64,000 nt of DNA from positions 1,240,001 to 1,304,000 of the forward strand of contig NZ_AP017372.2 in NCBI RefSeq assembly GCF_002356555.2, in the 5' to 3' direction. Origin of the DNA: Halorhodospira halochloris (GTDB lineage Bacteria; Pseudomonadota; Gammaproteobacteria; Nitrococcales; Halorhodospiraceae). A model generated the notes under the pieces. The model made no database searches, was not told the origin of the DNA, and saw only the letters and a program-made list of their open reading frames with translations. A program made the translations under genes and the position numbers. Below, piece after piece: positions 17,649 through 27,125 of the stretch. Numbering within the stretch: the first letter of the stretch is position 1; each line of letters starts with the position of its first letter.

Positions 17649-18449
17649 ATGGTCGAAACAGAGGCTATCGCTAACCGACAATCCTCCAAGCCTATCCCCC
17701 CTGAGGAGAGGCTTATTGTCGCCCTAGATATCCCTAATACCAAGCAGGCCAAAGAGCTGGTGGAGCATCTCGGAGACAGCGTCAGCTTTTATAAGCTCGG
17801 CCTGGAGCTGTTCATGGCCGGGGGCTACTTCGAGCTGGTGGAGTGGCTGCGGGAGAGAGGGAAACGGGTCTTCGTCGATCTGAAGTTCTTCGACGTTCCT
17901 GAGACCGTTGCTTCGGCGGTTCGTCAGCTCCGCCAATATGGAGCAGACTTTGCCACTGTGCATGGCAATGACTCCATGCTGAAAGCGGCCGCAGGGGAAA
18001 AAAACGGAACAAAAATACTAGCGGTAACGGTTCTAACCAGCCTGGATCAGGGGGATATGGAAGATCTGGGGTTCGAGGCGGATATCAACAAGATTGTCCT
18101 GTCTAGGGCCCGGCGGGCCCTGGAGGTGGGTTGCGACGGGGTCATTTCTTCCGGCCTGGAAGCCCAGGATCTTCGCAAGTCCTTGGGTGAGAACTTCTTG
18201 ATCATTACCCCCGGCATCCGACCGGGCAGTAACCAGCGCATCGACGACCAGAAACGCACCGTGGACGTGGAGGATGCCTTCCACAAAGGGGCCGACTACA
18301 TCGTGGTGGGCCGACCCATCCGCGATGCCGATGACCCCAAGGCCGCGGCGGAGGACGTCCAGGCTCGCATTCGGTCCCTGTTTGCCGCTGACGGGGGTTC
18401 AGCCCGGTCCGTTATTACTCCAAGCGCTGTAAATTACAGAGGGGGCTAG
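17649..18449 (+). CDS. pyrF: Orotidine 5'-phosphate decarboxylase
   Basis: A 266-residue enzyme of UMP synthesis that decarboxylates OMP. The start of the TIM barrel (RLIVALDIPN), the catalytic Lys/Asp array VDLKFFDVPETV, the phosphate-binding ITPGIRPG and the final VVGRPIRDADDP are all present. There are 18 extra residues before the barrel and a short tail after it. The gene stands alone between two broken copies of one EAL gene, in the opposite orientation, and its TAG stop overlaps the other gene's stop through the palindrome CTAG. It was probably brought here by rearrangement. Confidence 0.95.
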   Translation: MVETEAIANRQSSKPIPPEERLIVALDIPNTKQAKELVEHLGDSVSFYKLGLELFMAGGYFELVEWLRERGKRVFVDLKFFDVPETVASAVRQLRQYGADFATVHGNDSMLKAAAGEKNGTKILAVTVLTSLDQGDMEDLGFEADINKIVLSRARRALEVGCDGVISSGLEAQDLRKSLGENFLIITPGIRPGSNQRIDDQKRTVDVEDAFHKGADYIVVGRPIRDADDPKAAAEDVQARIRSLFAADGGSARSVITPSAVNYRGG

Positions 18450-19370
18450 CTGTCAGTTGGGCGCCAGAGCAAGTCGCAGCAAAGTACGTAAGGGCTGCTT
18501 TCGGCGGGTGGTGTTTCGGCGATCGACAGCGTGACACAGATGTGGTTGCCGGTGCTGGATCGGTAAGGGCGTGAGACCTTCAGGCGTCGGAGTTCCATGC
18601 AGGCATCCCGGTAATAGTGGCGGCGCAGCCAGTTGCCGCCCTGGGTGTCGATGAGCGGGCGGTAGCGCTGGTCAGGGACTTGAGCAAAGAGTCTATCCCT
18701 GGCGGTGGCGGTCGCCGGATCGGCGGAGTAGCCACACCTTTTGGGCAGCACGTGCTCGTCGACCTGCTCACCGCGACCGTTGAGGACGTAACAGCGCTGA
18801 ACATAAGGCATCTTGAGGAGATCCGCGCAGCTGTCGTGAAGTCCGGTGCCTGCCTCAAGGCGGGCAGCGGCGCGTAAGAATGCCTGGCCGTAAGGGCGCA
18901 GGAAAGAGCGTTCCTGGGTAAGCTCCTCGAGGGCGTGTTCAGTGAACTTTTCTGTGATCTGGCGCAGTGGCTCCAGGCCGAGATCCGGGGGTGACTGCGG
19001 TCCAACTAGGGTCGGTCGGGCGAAGAAGAATCCCTGTACGAAGTCGACGTCGGCGTCGAGGGCGGTCAGCGCCTGATGCTCGGTCTCGACTCCCTCGAGC
19101 ACCACTAGGCTACCGGCCTCATGGATCAGGGCAACGAGGTTGTTGAGGATTCTCCGCTGTCCCTCGGCATGCTCCTCGACGGCGCGCTGGATCAGGGAGC
19201 GGTCGAGTTTAACCAGATCGGGCGTCAGTTCCAGGAGCCGCTCGAAGTTGGAATAGCCTGTACCGAAATCATCCAGAGCCACCAGGCATCCGAACTCCCG
19301 AAACCAGCTGACTGCATCGGCTAGGCGCTGGTTGTCTCCGGGGGTCTCGAGCATCTCAATAGAGATGTTG
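18446..19370 (-). pseudogene. EAL-domain c-di-GMP phosphodiesterase gene, N-terminus lost
   Basis: About 300 residues remain. The reading begins in the middle of the EAL domain (SIEMLETPGDNQRLADAV) and continues with ALDDFGTGYSNFERL, VKLDRSLIQ, LVVLEGVETEHQ and VQGFFFARP, then a C-terminal sensor-like region ending CCDLLWRPTDS. The first third, including the EAL signature and early metal ligands, is absent, and upstream of about 19370 the sequence is unrelated. It should be inactive as a phosphodiesterase. Part of it is repeated at 17323-17558. Its stop shares CTAG with the convergent pyrF stop. Confidence 0.85.
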
Positions 19371-19506
19371 ATATAATTGGCCCATGAGTTATAGAGAAGC
19401 GGACAAAAAAACGGCCAAAGTAGCGGCGGCTAACTGGCTCCAGGGAAACTTTAGAAGCGACCAAATTAAAATTAGCATGCTTACCAATGAATGGCGCAGC
19501 AATGGC

Positions 19507-20343
19507 TCACACAATCGCCAACGGTCGTGGCCCCTGTGGTGGCGGAAACACGTCATTAAGCTCGGCACGCTGTTCTTCGCTAAAGGATATTTCTAGAGCG
19601 CCCCGGTTCTCGGCTACTCGCTGCGGTGAGCGCGTTTTAGGTATCACCATGATGTCACCCTGATCAAGCAGCCAGGCTAGGGCTGCTTGGGCCGCTGTCA
19701 TCCCATAGCGCTCTGCGAACTGCTCTAGGCGCCGGTTTTTTAGGAGATTACCTTGGCCGAGAGGGCAATAGGCCATTACTGGTATGCCGCTACCTCTTAG
19801 TAACGGTAGGGTATCCCACTCGATGCCGCGCTCGTTGAGGTGATAGAGGAGCTGATTGGTAGCGCAGCCTTCGCCCCCTGGCACCTTATGGAGCTCCCGC
19901 ATATCGTCGGCATCTAGGTTGCTGACGCCCCAATAGCGGATCTTGCCACCGCGTTGCAGGTCCTGGAAGCCGGCCACGGTTTCCGCGAGCGGCTCTCCCC
20001 CTCGCCAGTGCAGCAGATAGAGGTCGAGATGATCGGTGCCTAGGCGCCTCAGGCTACGCTCGCAGGCGCTAATAACGCCTTTTCGGCTAGCGTTCCACGG
20101 AAACACCTTGCTAACCAAAAAGACCTCCTCGCGCCGTCCGGCAATGGCGTCAGCCACAACACGCTCGGCCCCGCCGTCCCCGTACATCTCGGCGGTATCG
20201 ATGAGGCTGAGTCCTTCATCCAATCCCGCCTTGAGCGCTGCCACCTCATCTTTGCGCTCGGCGCTGCGCTCGCCCATATGCCAGGTACCTTGACCGAGGG
20301 CTGGTACCTTTTCACCGCTGGGTAGGATTACGCTCTGTTCCAT
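19507..20343 (-). CDS. Aldo/keto reductase
   Basis: A 278-residue NADPH-dependent oxidoreductase of the aldo/keto reductase superfamily. The catalytic tetrad is visible: Asp in SLIDTAEMYGDGG with Tyr four residues on, Lys in FLVSKVFPWN, and His in LYLLHWRGG. The cofactor segment VIPKTRSPQRVAEN near the C-terminus is complete. The sequence resembles bacterial YeaE-like members. The ATG at 20343 is preferred because GAGGG lies 6 bases before it; a GTG two codons earlier is the alternative. The physiological substrate is unknown. It lies downstream of the EAL remnant region and upstream of the phaC 3' end. Confidence 0.88.
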   Translation of the reverse strand: MEQSVILPSGEKVPALGQGTWHMGERSAERKDEVAALKAGLDEGLSLIDTAEMYGDGGAERVVADAIAGRREEVFLVSKVFPWNASRKGVISACERSLRRLGTDHLDLYLLHWRGGEPLAETVAGFQDLQRGGKIRYWGVSNLDADDMRELHKVPGGEGCATNQLLYHLNERGIEWDTLPLLRGSGIPVMAYCPLGQGNLLKNRRLEQFAERYGMTAAQAALAWLLDQGDIMVIPKTRSPQRVAENRGALEISFSEEQRAELNDVFPPPQGPRPLAIV

Positions 20344-20464
20344 GGGCACCCTCGTAACTCTTATATAGTGCTAGCTGGGGAAGTTATCGACGGTATTTTT
20401 CAGCAATCGCCAGCAATCACTAGGCCAAATTGCTTATCCCATCAAGCACGCCGCTTCGCCCCGT

Positions 20465-20491
20465 CGCCCCCGCCACGCGGTGGCGGGGGCG
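20465..20491. terminator. Strong GC hairpin at the phaC 3' end
   Basis: CGCCCCCGCCAC and GTGGCGGGGGCG form a perfect 12-bp stem with a 3-base loop, 11 bp beyond the phaC stop. There is no T run, so it may pause polymerase or protect the 3' end instead of being a classical terminator. Confidence 0.5.
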
Positions 20492-20501
20492 TCCAGACCC
20501 A

Positions 20502-22298
20502 CTAGATCGCACCCTTCGGTGCACGCACCTTAACGTAGCGCCCGGGTGCCGGCTCGATTCCTTCCGGCGGGGTGCGCGCAGTAACGCTATCGCCGGCGTA
20601 TTTAGATACCCATGAGCGCCAATCCGGCCACCACGAGCCCGAGTGCTCTTTAGCCGAATCGAGCCAGCGCTGCGGATCAGCCAACAGGCGATTGTGGGTT
20701 CGATAGCCATACTTACCGGAGTTCTCAGGGTTGATTACCCCGGCTACGTGGCCGGAGCCGCCGAGTACAAAGCGAACCGGACCGCCAAGTAAGCGGGCAC
20801 TACGGTACGTGCTTTGCCAAGGGGCAATATGGTCGGCTGCGGTGGAGAGGAAGTAGGCCGGGGTCTTAATCTTGCCAAGATCAATCGGGCGCCCGGCGAT
20901 CTCGAGGGCAGCGGGCTCGCGCAGGCGGTTTTCGAGATAGAGATTGCGCAAGTACCACGACTGCATGCGCGCCGGCATGCAGGTGTTATCGCTATTCCAA
21001 TAGAGTAAATCGAATGGGACCGGTTCGCGGCCGAGCAGGTAGTTGTTGATTACGTAGCCCCAGATCAGATCGTTTGCCTGGAGTAGATTAAAGGCCTGAC
21101 CGAGCATCGCGCCCTGCAGGTAGCCCTTATTAGCCATATATTGCTCGAGCTGAGCGATTTGCTCCTCGTCGATAAAGACAGAAAGCTCACCGACCTCCGA
21201 GAAGTCGAGCATAGTGGTCAGGAAGGTAGCACTAGAGATACGATCCTCTTCACCGCCGGCAGCTAGCCAGGCTAATGTCGTCGCCAGCAGGGTGCCGCCT
21301 ATACAGTAGCCGAGGGCATTGACCTGCTGCGAGCCGGTTATTGAGTTGATAACCTCAAGTGCGGTTAGCGGTCCCTCGGTGAGGTAGTCGTCGAAAGTGG
21401 TCTCGGCAAGCTCGGCCCCAGGGTTGACCCAGGAGATAACGAACACCGTATGGCCTTGAGCTACTGCCCAGCGTATCCACGATTTTTTTTCGTTGAGATC
21501 AAGGATATAGTACTTGTTTATCCAGGGCGGGACGATTAGCAGGGGGCGCTCGTGGACGGTTTCGGTCGTCGGGCTGTACTGGATAAGTTGCATGAGACGG
21601 TTTTCATAGACCACCCGGCCCGGGGTAGCAGCAATATCTTGACCGACCGTAAATGCCTCGGGGTCAACATGGCGCAGGCGCAATTGGCCGTCACCGTCGG
21701 CGAGGTCCTCGAGGATATTTGCTAGGCCATTGAGGAGGCTTTCGCCACCGGTTTCGATAGCCTTTTCTGCCACTGCCGGGTTGGATAAGGCGAAGTTGGT
21801 CGGTGATAGAGCATCAATGTACTGACGCATATAAAACTCGACCATCTTCTTCGATTGGGGGTCAAGATCATCGGCCTGTTGGACTGTCTCAAGCAGGCGA
21901 TTGGCATTAAGCAGGTAGCTGCGGCGGATAAAATCGTAGACCGTATTTTCGAACCATGCCTCGTGCTGAAAGCGCCGATCGGGTTTGCCGCCGTCGGCTG
22001 TTTCAGCCGAGGTGTTCGGTGACAGGCTCTCTTGCCAGAGCTTGAAGCCGTCACTGATAAGTTCGGACTGGAGCTTTATCAGCTCCTGCGGGTTCTCCAG
22101 CAGAGAAGTGCCGAAGCGCTGAAAGGCGCGGCTTATCAGCATGGGGTCGGGGAACATGAAAAAGTCGCCGGTTAACTGGCGACGCGCGATACCGGCGGCT
22201 AAGCGACTGCTTGCAACGCCGATGCGTTGCCAGTGTTCAGTCATGCGCAGGGCATAGTCGCTGTCCGACGACTTGCTCTTATTGTCGCTCGTACTCAT
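20502..22298 (-). CDS. phaC: Poly(3-hydroxyalkanoate) synthase, class I
   Basis: A 598-residue enzyme that polymerises hydroxyacyl-CoA into carbon-storage granules. The lipase-box variant GYCIGG (catalytic Cys near 330), Asp in STAADHIAPW and His in GGSGHVAGVINP form the triad. PPWINKYYILDLNEKKSW and FVISWVNPG are family signatures. The length fits class I synthases, which work without a PhaE subunit. I chose ATG 22298, which has AAGGA upstream, over a TTG 33 bases earlier. No phaA, phaB or phasin gene lies beside it. Two palindromic repeats occupy its promoter side. Confidence 0.93.
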   Translation of the reverse strand: MSTSDNKSKSSDSDYALRMTEHWQRIGVASSRLAAGIARRQLTGDFFMFPDPMLISRAFQRFGTSLLENPQELIKLQSELISDGFKLWQESLSPNTSAETADGGKPDRRFQHEAWFENTVYDFIRRSYLLNANRLLETVQQADDLDPQSKKMVEFYMRQYIDALSPTNFALSNPAVAEKAIETGGESLLNGLANILEDLADGDGQLRLRHVDPEAFTVGQDIAATPGRVVYENRLMQLIQYSPTTETVHERPLLIVPPWINKYYILDLNEKKSWIRWAVAQGHTVFVISWVNPGAELAETTFDDYLTEGPLTALEVINSITGSQQVNALGYCIGGTLLATTLAWLAAGGEEDRISSATFLTTMLDFSEVGELSVFIDEEQIAQLEQYMANKGYLQGAMLGQAFNLLQANDLIWGYVINNYLLGREPVPFDLLYWNSDNTCMPARMQSWYLRNLYLENRLREPAALEIAGRPIDLGKIKTPAYFLSTAADHIAPWQSTYRSARLLGGPVRFVLGGSGHVAGVINPENSGKYGYRTHNRLLADPQRWLDSAKEHSGSWWPDWRSWVSKYAGDSVTARTPPEGIEPAPGRYVKVRAPKGAI

Positions 22299-22390
22299 AT
22301 TTTTTAATCCTTGTTGGCTCCAGGCTTCCAACCCCCATTTTGTCCGCCGAGTCTAGCAAAACCGTGGTGCTGCCCAAAATCACACGTAAC

Positions 22391-22444
22391 GGAACCTCTA
22401 AAACTCCCCGGTGAGCTTAGCTGCCCCAGTGGAGGAGGTCTTAT
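22391..22444. repeat. Isolated left arm of a palindromic element
   Basis: GGAACCTCTAAAACTCCCCG and the following gctgccccagtggagg match the left end and arm of the family, but the core and right arm are absent. A complete copy follows 25 bp later. The same arm-then-element arrangement occurs at 7.0 kb. Confidence 0.7.
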
Positions 22445-22469
22445 AGCTGAATGTTGCGATTCCCCCAGG

Positions 22470-22617
22470 GGAACCTCTAAAACTTCGCCGGCGCCACCAT
22501 CTGCCCCGGTGTGGAGGACGCCGTGAATCCATCCCTGGAGGCTTCATGGCGCCATCCCTGGCGCCAAGACCTCCACACCGGGGCAGATGGTGGCGCCGGC
22601 GAAGTTTTAGAGGCACC
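22470..22617 (+). repeat. Palindromic mobile element, copy 3, with CCCAGG target duplication
   Basis: A 148-bp element from GGAACCTCTAAAAC to GTTTTAGAGGCACC, flanked by exact CCCAGG repeats at 22464-22469 and 22618-22623. Relative to copy 2 the arm has CCATCTGCC and its partner GGCAGATGG, a compensated C-to-T/G-to-A pair. It lies in the divergent gap between phaC and the CheB-CheR fusion gene, so it cannot be a terminator for either. Confidence 0.95.
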
Positions 22618-22677
22618 CCCAGGTAAGTATTGCCAGGCGGGTGAAAACATGTTCTGATTTAGATACAACAATTCAAA

Positions 22678-25600
22678 ATGCTATTTACAGGGCAGAGAAA
22701 GGTGACTAACCCGCCCTTTAACCTTCAGCATGACAGCGGTGAGGGACCATTACTAGTCGGGGTAGCCGCCTCAGCCGGGGGGCTGGAAGCGCTACGCGAG
22801 CTATTATGCCACTTGCCGGAGGAGAGTGACCTAGCCCTTATCGTAGCTCAGCACCTCTCCCCCCATCACCGCAGCATCTTGCCTGAGTTGCTGGCTACTG
22901 AGGCGAAGCTATCAGTATGTGCCGCTGAGGACGGCGCTCAGATTGTCTCAGGCACTGTCTATGTGACCCCTTCTAATAATGACGTGACCGTGGAAGCAGG
23001 GCGCATTCGGTTATCGCCGCCGCCCGATCGGATTATGCCGAAACCCTCGGCTGATCGTCTCTTTCGCTCGTTGGCGGAGGATTGCGCTGAATCGTGTGCT
23101 GGGGTCGTGCTTTCCGGGACCGGCAGTGATGGAGCAGCCGGAGCGAGGGCGATCAAGGCCGCCGGTGGCGTTATCTTCGTCCAGGAGCCGAAAACCGCGC
23201 TCTATGATGGTATGCCCCGGGCTGCGCTAGATACTGGCTGTGCCGATGCTGTACCGTCATTGGCCGGTATAGCCGAGCGGCTATGCTGGTTGGCAGCAGG
23301 CGAGTTGCAGGTTGAGGAGGCCATTAGCGGCGGTGATGCCCTAGAGAGGATTATCCAGCTGGTATATCGCGGTAGGCGTATGGATCTTAGCGCCTATCGC
23401 GAGCCGACCTTGCAGCGGCGCTTACATCGGCGCTTGGTGGCGACCGGCAGTGCCGACTTGGAGGCTTACGAGCGGCTCCTGCTCGAAGATGATAGCGAGA
23501 TGGATCGGCTCTGCCGCGAGCTGCTTATATCGGTGACTGAGTTTTTCCGTGACCGGGAGGCATTTCAGTCACTGCATCGGATTATCGAATCTATGGTGCA
23601 GCACCGCGCTTGTGGTAACGAATTGCGTGTCTGGGTGCCGGGCTGCGCTACCGGGGAGGAGGCCTACTCGATCGGGATTCTGCTCTTTGAGGTTCTAGGT
23701 GAGCAGTGTTCGAATTACTCGGTACAGATTTTTGCCACCGATCTTGATGAAGAGGCCCTCACCGAGGCTCGCCTCGGGGCCTATCCGGCCGGGGCCGTAC
23801 AGGATTTGCCCCCGGATATAGTCAATAAGTACTTTGCCCGTGAATCAGGTCAGGTTAGGGTAGTCAAGATGCTGCGCGAGGCCATGGTCTTTGCCCGCCA
23901 GGATCTGCTCAACGACCCGCCGTTTACCCGCCTTGATCTGATCAGCTGCCGCAACGTATTGATTTATTTACGTCCTGAAACTCAGCAGCGGCTTCTCGAG
24001 ATATTCCACTACGCTCTACGGCAATCCGGCCGGCTCTTTCTCGGTCGAGCTGAGGGGATCAGTGGACGTGATTATCTCTATACCCCGCTTGATGCTGCGC
24101 AGCGGCTCTATCAGCGGCGCAACGATGTTCAGGCAGTGCAGCCGAACTTCGGCGGTCGGTCGCGCCGGTCGCAGAGCAATATAACTGATTCTCGCTCTGC
24201 TGGGCGCAGCAAGCAGCAGGGGCTGGTTGACAGGGCTACGGAATTGACTATGCAGGCCTATGCCCCGCCGAGCGTCCTTGTCGATGCCTCGGGAATGGTG
24301 CTGCGTAGCGATCGCGCTGCTGAGTACATGCGATTGCCCGATGGTGAAATCAGCCTCGGGGCGCAATCGTTGGTACGTGAGGAGCTGCGCTCTGATTTCA
24401 TCACTCTGCTAGCTCGCAGCCATCGCGAGAGCTGTGTGCAGGAGGGTAGTCCGATCTCGGTTGCTGGCATGGAGCAGCAGGTGCGGCTGCGGGTAGTTCC
24501 GGTAACTGGGGCTGCCGCAGGGGATGCAGTGCACTATCTGGTCTTTTTCGAGCCTGTTGCCGCTGCCCTTGAGCACGAGTTTGATCTGGAAGAAGCAGAC
24601 GATGCCGCACAGCGGGTTATCCAAGCTCTGCAAGCTGAGTTGACTGCTACTCGAGAACACTTGAACGTGATGACTGAAGAGCTTGAGCGAGCCAATCAAG
24701 AGCTGCAGTCGACTAACGAAGAGTTGCAGTCGTCGAATGAGGAGTTGCAATCGACCAACGAGGAGTTGGAGACCAGTAACGAGGAGCTACAATCGACCAA
24801 CGAGGAGTTGACTACCGTCAACGAAGAGCTAAACCGCCGCAGTGAAGAGCTCTCGGCTGCCTATGATGACCTTAATAACATTATGGATAGTCTAGGCGAT
24901 CCGCTGTTGGTGCTCGACGAGCAGCATTGTGTTAAGAGCCTGAACAGCGCGGCGCGCAATTTCTTCGGGATTGAGGGCGAACGGATCGGAATGCCGATTG
25001 CGGCAATAAGTAGTTCTTTAGATGTAGAGGACTTGGTGCCGCGGGTACAGCAGGTCCTCGAGCAGGGCAAACCTGAGGAAGAGCAGATTACCACCGCTGG
25101 TGAAGGGTTCCTTTTGCGCCTTCACCCTTATCGCGATCATCACGGGGTGATCCGTGGTTGTGTTCTGTTTATGGTTAATCAAACCGGAGTCATCCGTGCT
25201 GAACAAGGACTACGCGAGAGCCAGGCGCGTTTGGTTGGGGTGCTGCGTCACGCTCCGTTGTTGGCTGCTTTTACCGCCGAGGATGGCCGGTTTCGTTTTG
25301 TAAATCCTGCCTTTGAGCGCTTTTTCCGGCTTGATCCTGGAGATGCGCTGGGTTCTTATCCGCATGAGGTTTTGCCGGAAGAAGCTGCAGAGGAATTGGT
25401 CTCTGGTGACCGTGAAGTGCGCGAGACGCTGGGCTCATCTGTCGTCGAGCGCAGCTTGGTAATCGATGGGCGTGAGCGGCGCCTATGGATATATCGTATC
25501 CCTATCCTCGCAGAACCAGATAGTGGCCAACTTGATGCCGTATGCACTCTCGCCTTGGAGGTCACAGAGTGGTGGCAAGCGGTCGCGCAGACGCGGTTGC

Positions 25601-27123
25601 AGGCGCAGGCACTGGATTCTGCTGCCGAAGGTATGGTGTTAACCGATGCCACCGCCGATGATCAACCTATAGTCTATTGTAATCGCGCTTTTACCGACTT
25701 GACTGGTTACACAGCCGAAGAGGTATACGGCGAAAATTGCCGCATTCTCCAGGGCCAGGATACCGACGAGGAGGCCAGGGCAGTAATGCGCAATGCACTG
25801 CAGCGTCAGCAAGCTGTTGAGGTCACCCTGACCAACTATCGCAAAGATGGTACTCCATTCCTTAACCATTTGCGGGTTGCCCCGATACGTGATGAGCACG
25901 GTGAGGTAACCCACTATTTAGGTATTCAGACCGATGTAACCGCAGCCGAGCAAGCGCGCCAGGAGCTGTTGCAGGCCAAGGCCGAGGCCGAGGCAGCAAG
26001 CCGGGCCAAGACCGAGTTTCTCTCTTCAATGAGTCACGAGCTGCGTACGCCTCTAAACGCCATTCTCGGTTTTACGCAGTTACTACGCGGCGATGCTGAG
26101 CCCGATGCCGAGACTCGCCAGCGTTACTATCAGCATGTGCTGCATGCGGGATGGTTTTTACGAGACCTAGTCAATGAAGTTCTCGATTTAGCCCATATCG
26201 AGGCCGGACAGCTGGTTGTCAATCCTGATCGGCAGGAGCTCACAGCGCTCGTCGAGCAGTGTACGGCATTCGTTTGGGGTGAGGCGCAAGAAAATGAGAT
26301 CACGATTGAGGCACAGATAGGTGGCCAGGTATGGGTCGAAGCTGACCCCGTGCGAACCCGGCAGATATTAGTCAACTTGCTCTCTAACGCCGTGAAGTAT
26401 AACCGCAGGGGAGGCTGTGTAACTCTTACCCTCGGTTATGAAGATGATGATTGGGTAACGGTCGATGTTACAGATACTGGTTACGGTATTGATGAGGTAG
26501 GCAAGTCGCTGCTTTTCAAGCCGTTCGAGAGGTTAGGGCAGGAGCGCAGCACCATTGAGGGGAGCGGCATCGGTTTGGTTGTCTCACAACACCTAGCCCA
26601 TTTGATGGGTGGGCAGCTTAGACTCCATAGCAGTACTCTCGGGCAGGGCAGCACTTTTCGGCTCTATTTACCGCGGACCGAGGCACCTTCTCAGATAGGT
26701 GGTGATCACGTTGCTCGGATGACTCCTTCAGCAGGTGGAGGGGAAGGTGCAGATCAACGCCAGCTCAAAGTGCTCTATGTTGAGGATAACGAGCTGAACA
26801 AGATACTGGTTCGCGGCTTAATTCAGCGCTATGGGCATGTTGAGTTGATTGAAGCGGCTACGGGTGCTGAAGGCATTGCAGCTGCTGAGCGGGAAGAGCT
26901 GGATCTGATCCTGCTCGATCTTCACCTGCCTGATATGACCGGCTTTGACATAATGGCGGCACTGCGTGAGTCTAATCTTGCGGCTAACACAATGGTTGTT
27001 GCTGTAAGTGCTGATGCTTTGCCTGAGCAGCAACAGCGGGCTCATGAAGAGGGCTTTAGCGAGTATTTGGTAAAGCCTTTCCGGTTAGAGGATCTGGAGC
27101 GTCTTCTGGTAGCTGTGGGCTAG
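22678..27123 (+). CDS. CheB-CheR-PAS-histidine kinase-receiver fusion protein
   Basis: A 1481-residue signalling protein. Domains in order: CheB methylesterase (about 25-205; GVAASAGGLEAL, IVAQHLSPHH, LSGTGSDGA); CheR methyltransferase (about 225-480; TEFFRD, VWVPGCATGEEAYS, CRNVLIYL); a variable region; a coiled coil of tandem heptads (about 660-730; units such as ELQSTNE and ELQSSNE); three PAS domains (about 735-1110); HisKA (SHELRTPLNAI, His near 1120); HATPase (NLLSNAVKYN, GSGIGLVVS); and a receiver (LILLDLHLPD, Asp near 1413; LVKPF). This fusion class is known in proteobacteria, but its targets are mostly uncharacterised. No chemotaxis operon adjoins it. The exact start is uncertain because the ribosome-binding site is weak. 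Confidence 0.93.
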   Translation: MLFTGQRKVTNPPFNLQHDSGEGPLLVGVAASAGGLEALRELLCHLPEESDLALIVAQHLSPHHRSILPELLATEAKLSVCAAEDGAQIVSGTVYVTPSNNDVTVEAGRIRLSPPPDRIMPKPSADRLFRSLAEDCAESCAGVVLSGTGSDGAAGARAIKAAGGVIFVQEPKTALYDGMPRAALDTGCADAVPSLAGIAERLCWLAAGELQVEEAISGGDALERIIQLVYRGRRMDLSAYREPTLQRRLHRRLVATGSADLEAYERLLLEDDSEMDRLCRELLISVTEFFRDREAFQSLHRIIESMVQHRACGNELRVWVPGCATGEEAYSIGILLFEVLGEQCSNYSVQIFATDLDEEALTEARLGAYPAGAVQDLPPDIVNKYFARESGQVRVVKMLREAMVFARQDLLNDPPFTRLDLISCRNVLIYLRPETQQRLLEIFHYALRQSGRLFLGRAEGISGRDYLYTPLDAAQRLYQRRNDVQAVQPNFGGRSRRSQSNITDSRSAGRSKQQGLVDRATELTMQAYAPPSVLVDASGMVLRSDRAAEYMRLPDGEISLGAQSLVREELRSDFITLLARSHRESCVQEGSPISVAGMEQQVRLRVVPVTGAAAGDAVHYLVFFEPVAAALEHEFDLEEADDAAQRVIQALQAELTATREHLNVMTEELERANQELQSTNEELQSSNEELQSTNEELETSNEELQSTNEELTTVNEELNRRSEELSAAYDDLNNIMDSLGDPLLVLDEQHCVKSLNSAARNFFGIEGERIGMPIAAISSSLDVEDLVPRVQQVLEQGKPEEEQITTAGEGFLLRLHPYRDHHGVIRGCVLFMVNQTGVIRAEQGLRESQARLVGVLRHAPLLAAFTAEDGRFRFVNPAFERFFRLDPGDALGSYPHEVLPEEAAEELVSGDREVRETLGSSVVERSLVIDGRERRLWIYRIPILAEPDSGQLDAVCTLALEVTEWWQAVAQTRLQAQALDSAAEGMVLTDATADDQPIVYCNRAFTDLTGYTAEEVYGENCRILQGQDTDEEARAVMRNALQRQQAVEVTLTNYRKDGTPFLNHLRVAPIRDEHGEVTHYLGIQTDVTAAEQARQELLQAKAEAEAASRAKTEFLSSMSHELRTPLNAILGFTQLLRGDAEPDAETRQRYYQHVLHAGWFLRDLVNEVLDLAHIEAGQLVVNPDRQELTALVEQCTAFVWGEAQENEITIEAQIGGQVWVEADPVRTRQILVNLLSNAVKYNRRGGCVTLTLGYEDDDWVTVDVTDTGYGIDEVGKSLLFKPFERLGQERSTIEGSGIGLVVSQHLAHLMGGQLRLHSSTLGQGSTFRLYLPRTEAPSQIGGDHVARMTPSAGGGEGADQRQLKVLYVEDNELNKILVRGLIQRYGHVELIEAATGAEGIAAAEREELDLILLDLHLPDMTGFDIMAALRESNLAANTMVVAVSADALPEQQQRAHEEGFSEYLVKPFRLEDLERLLVAVG

Positions 27124-27125
27124 TG

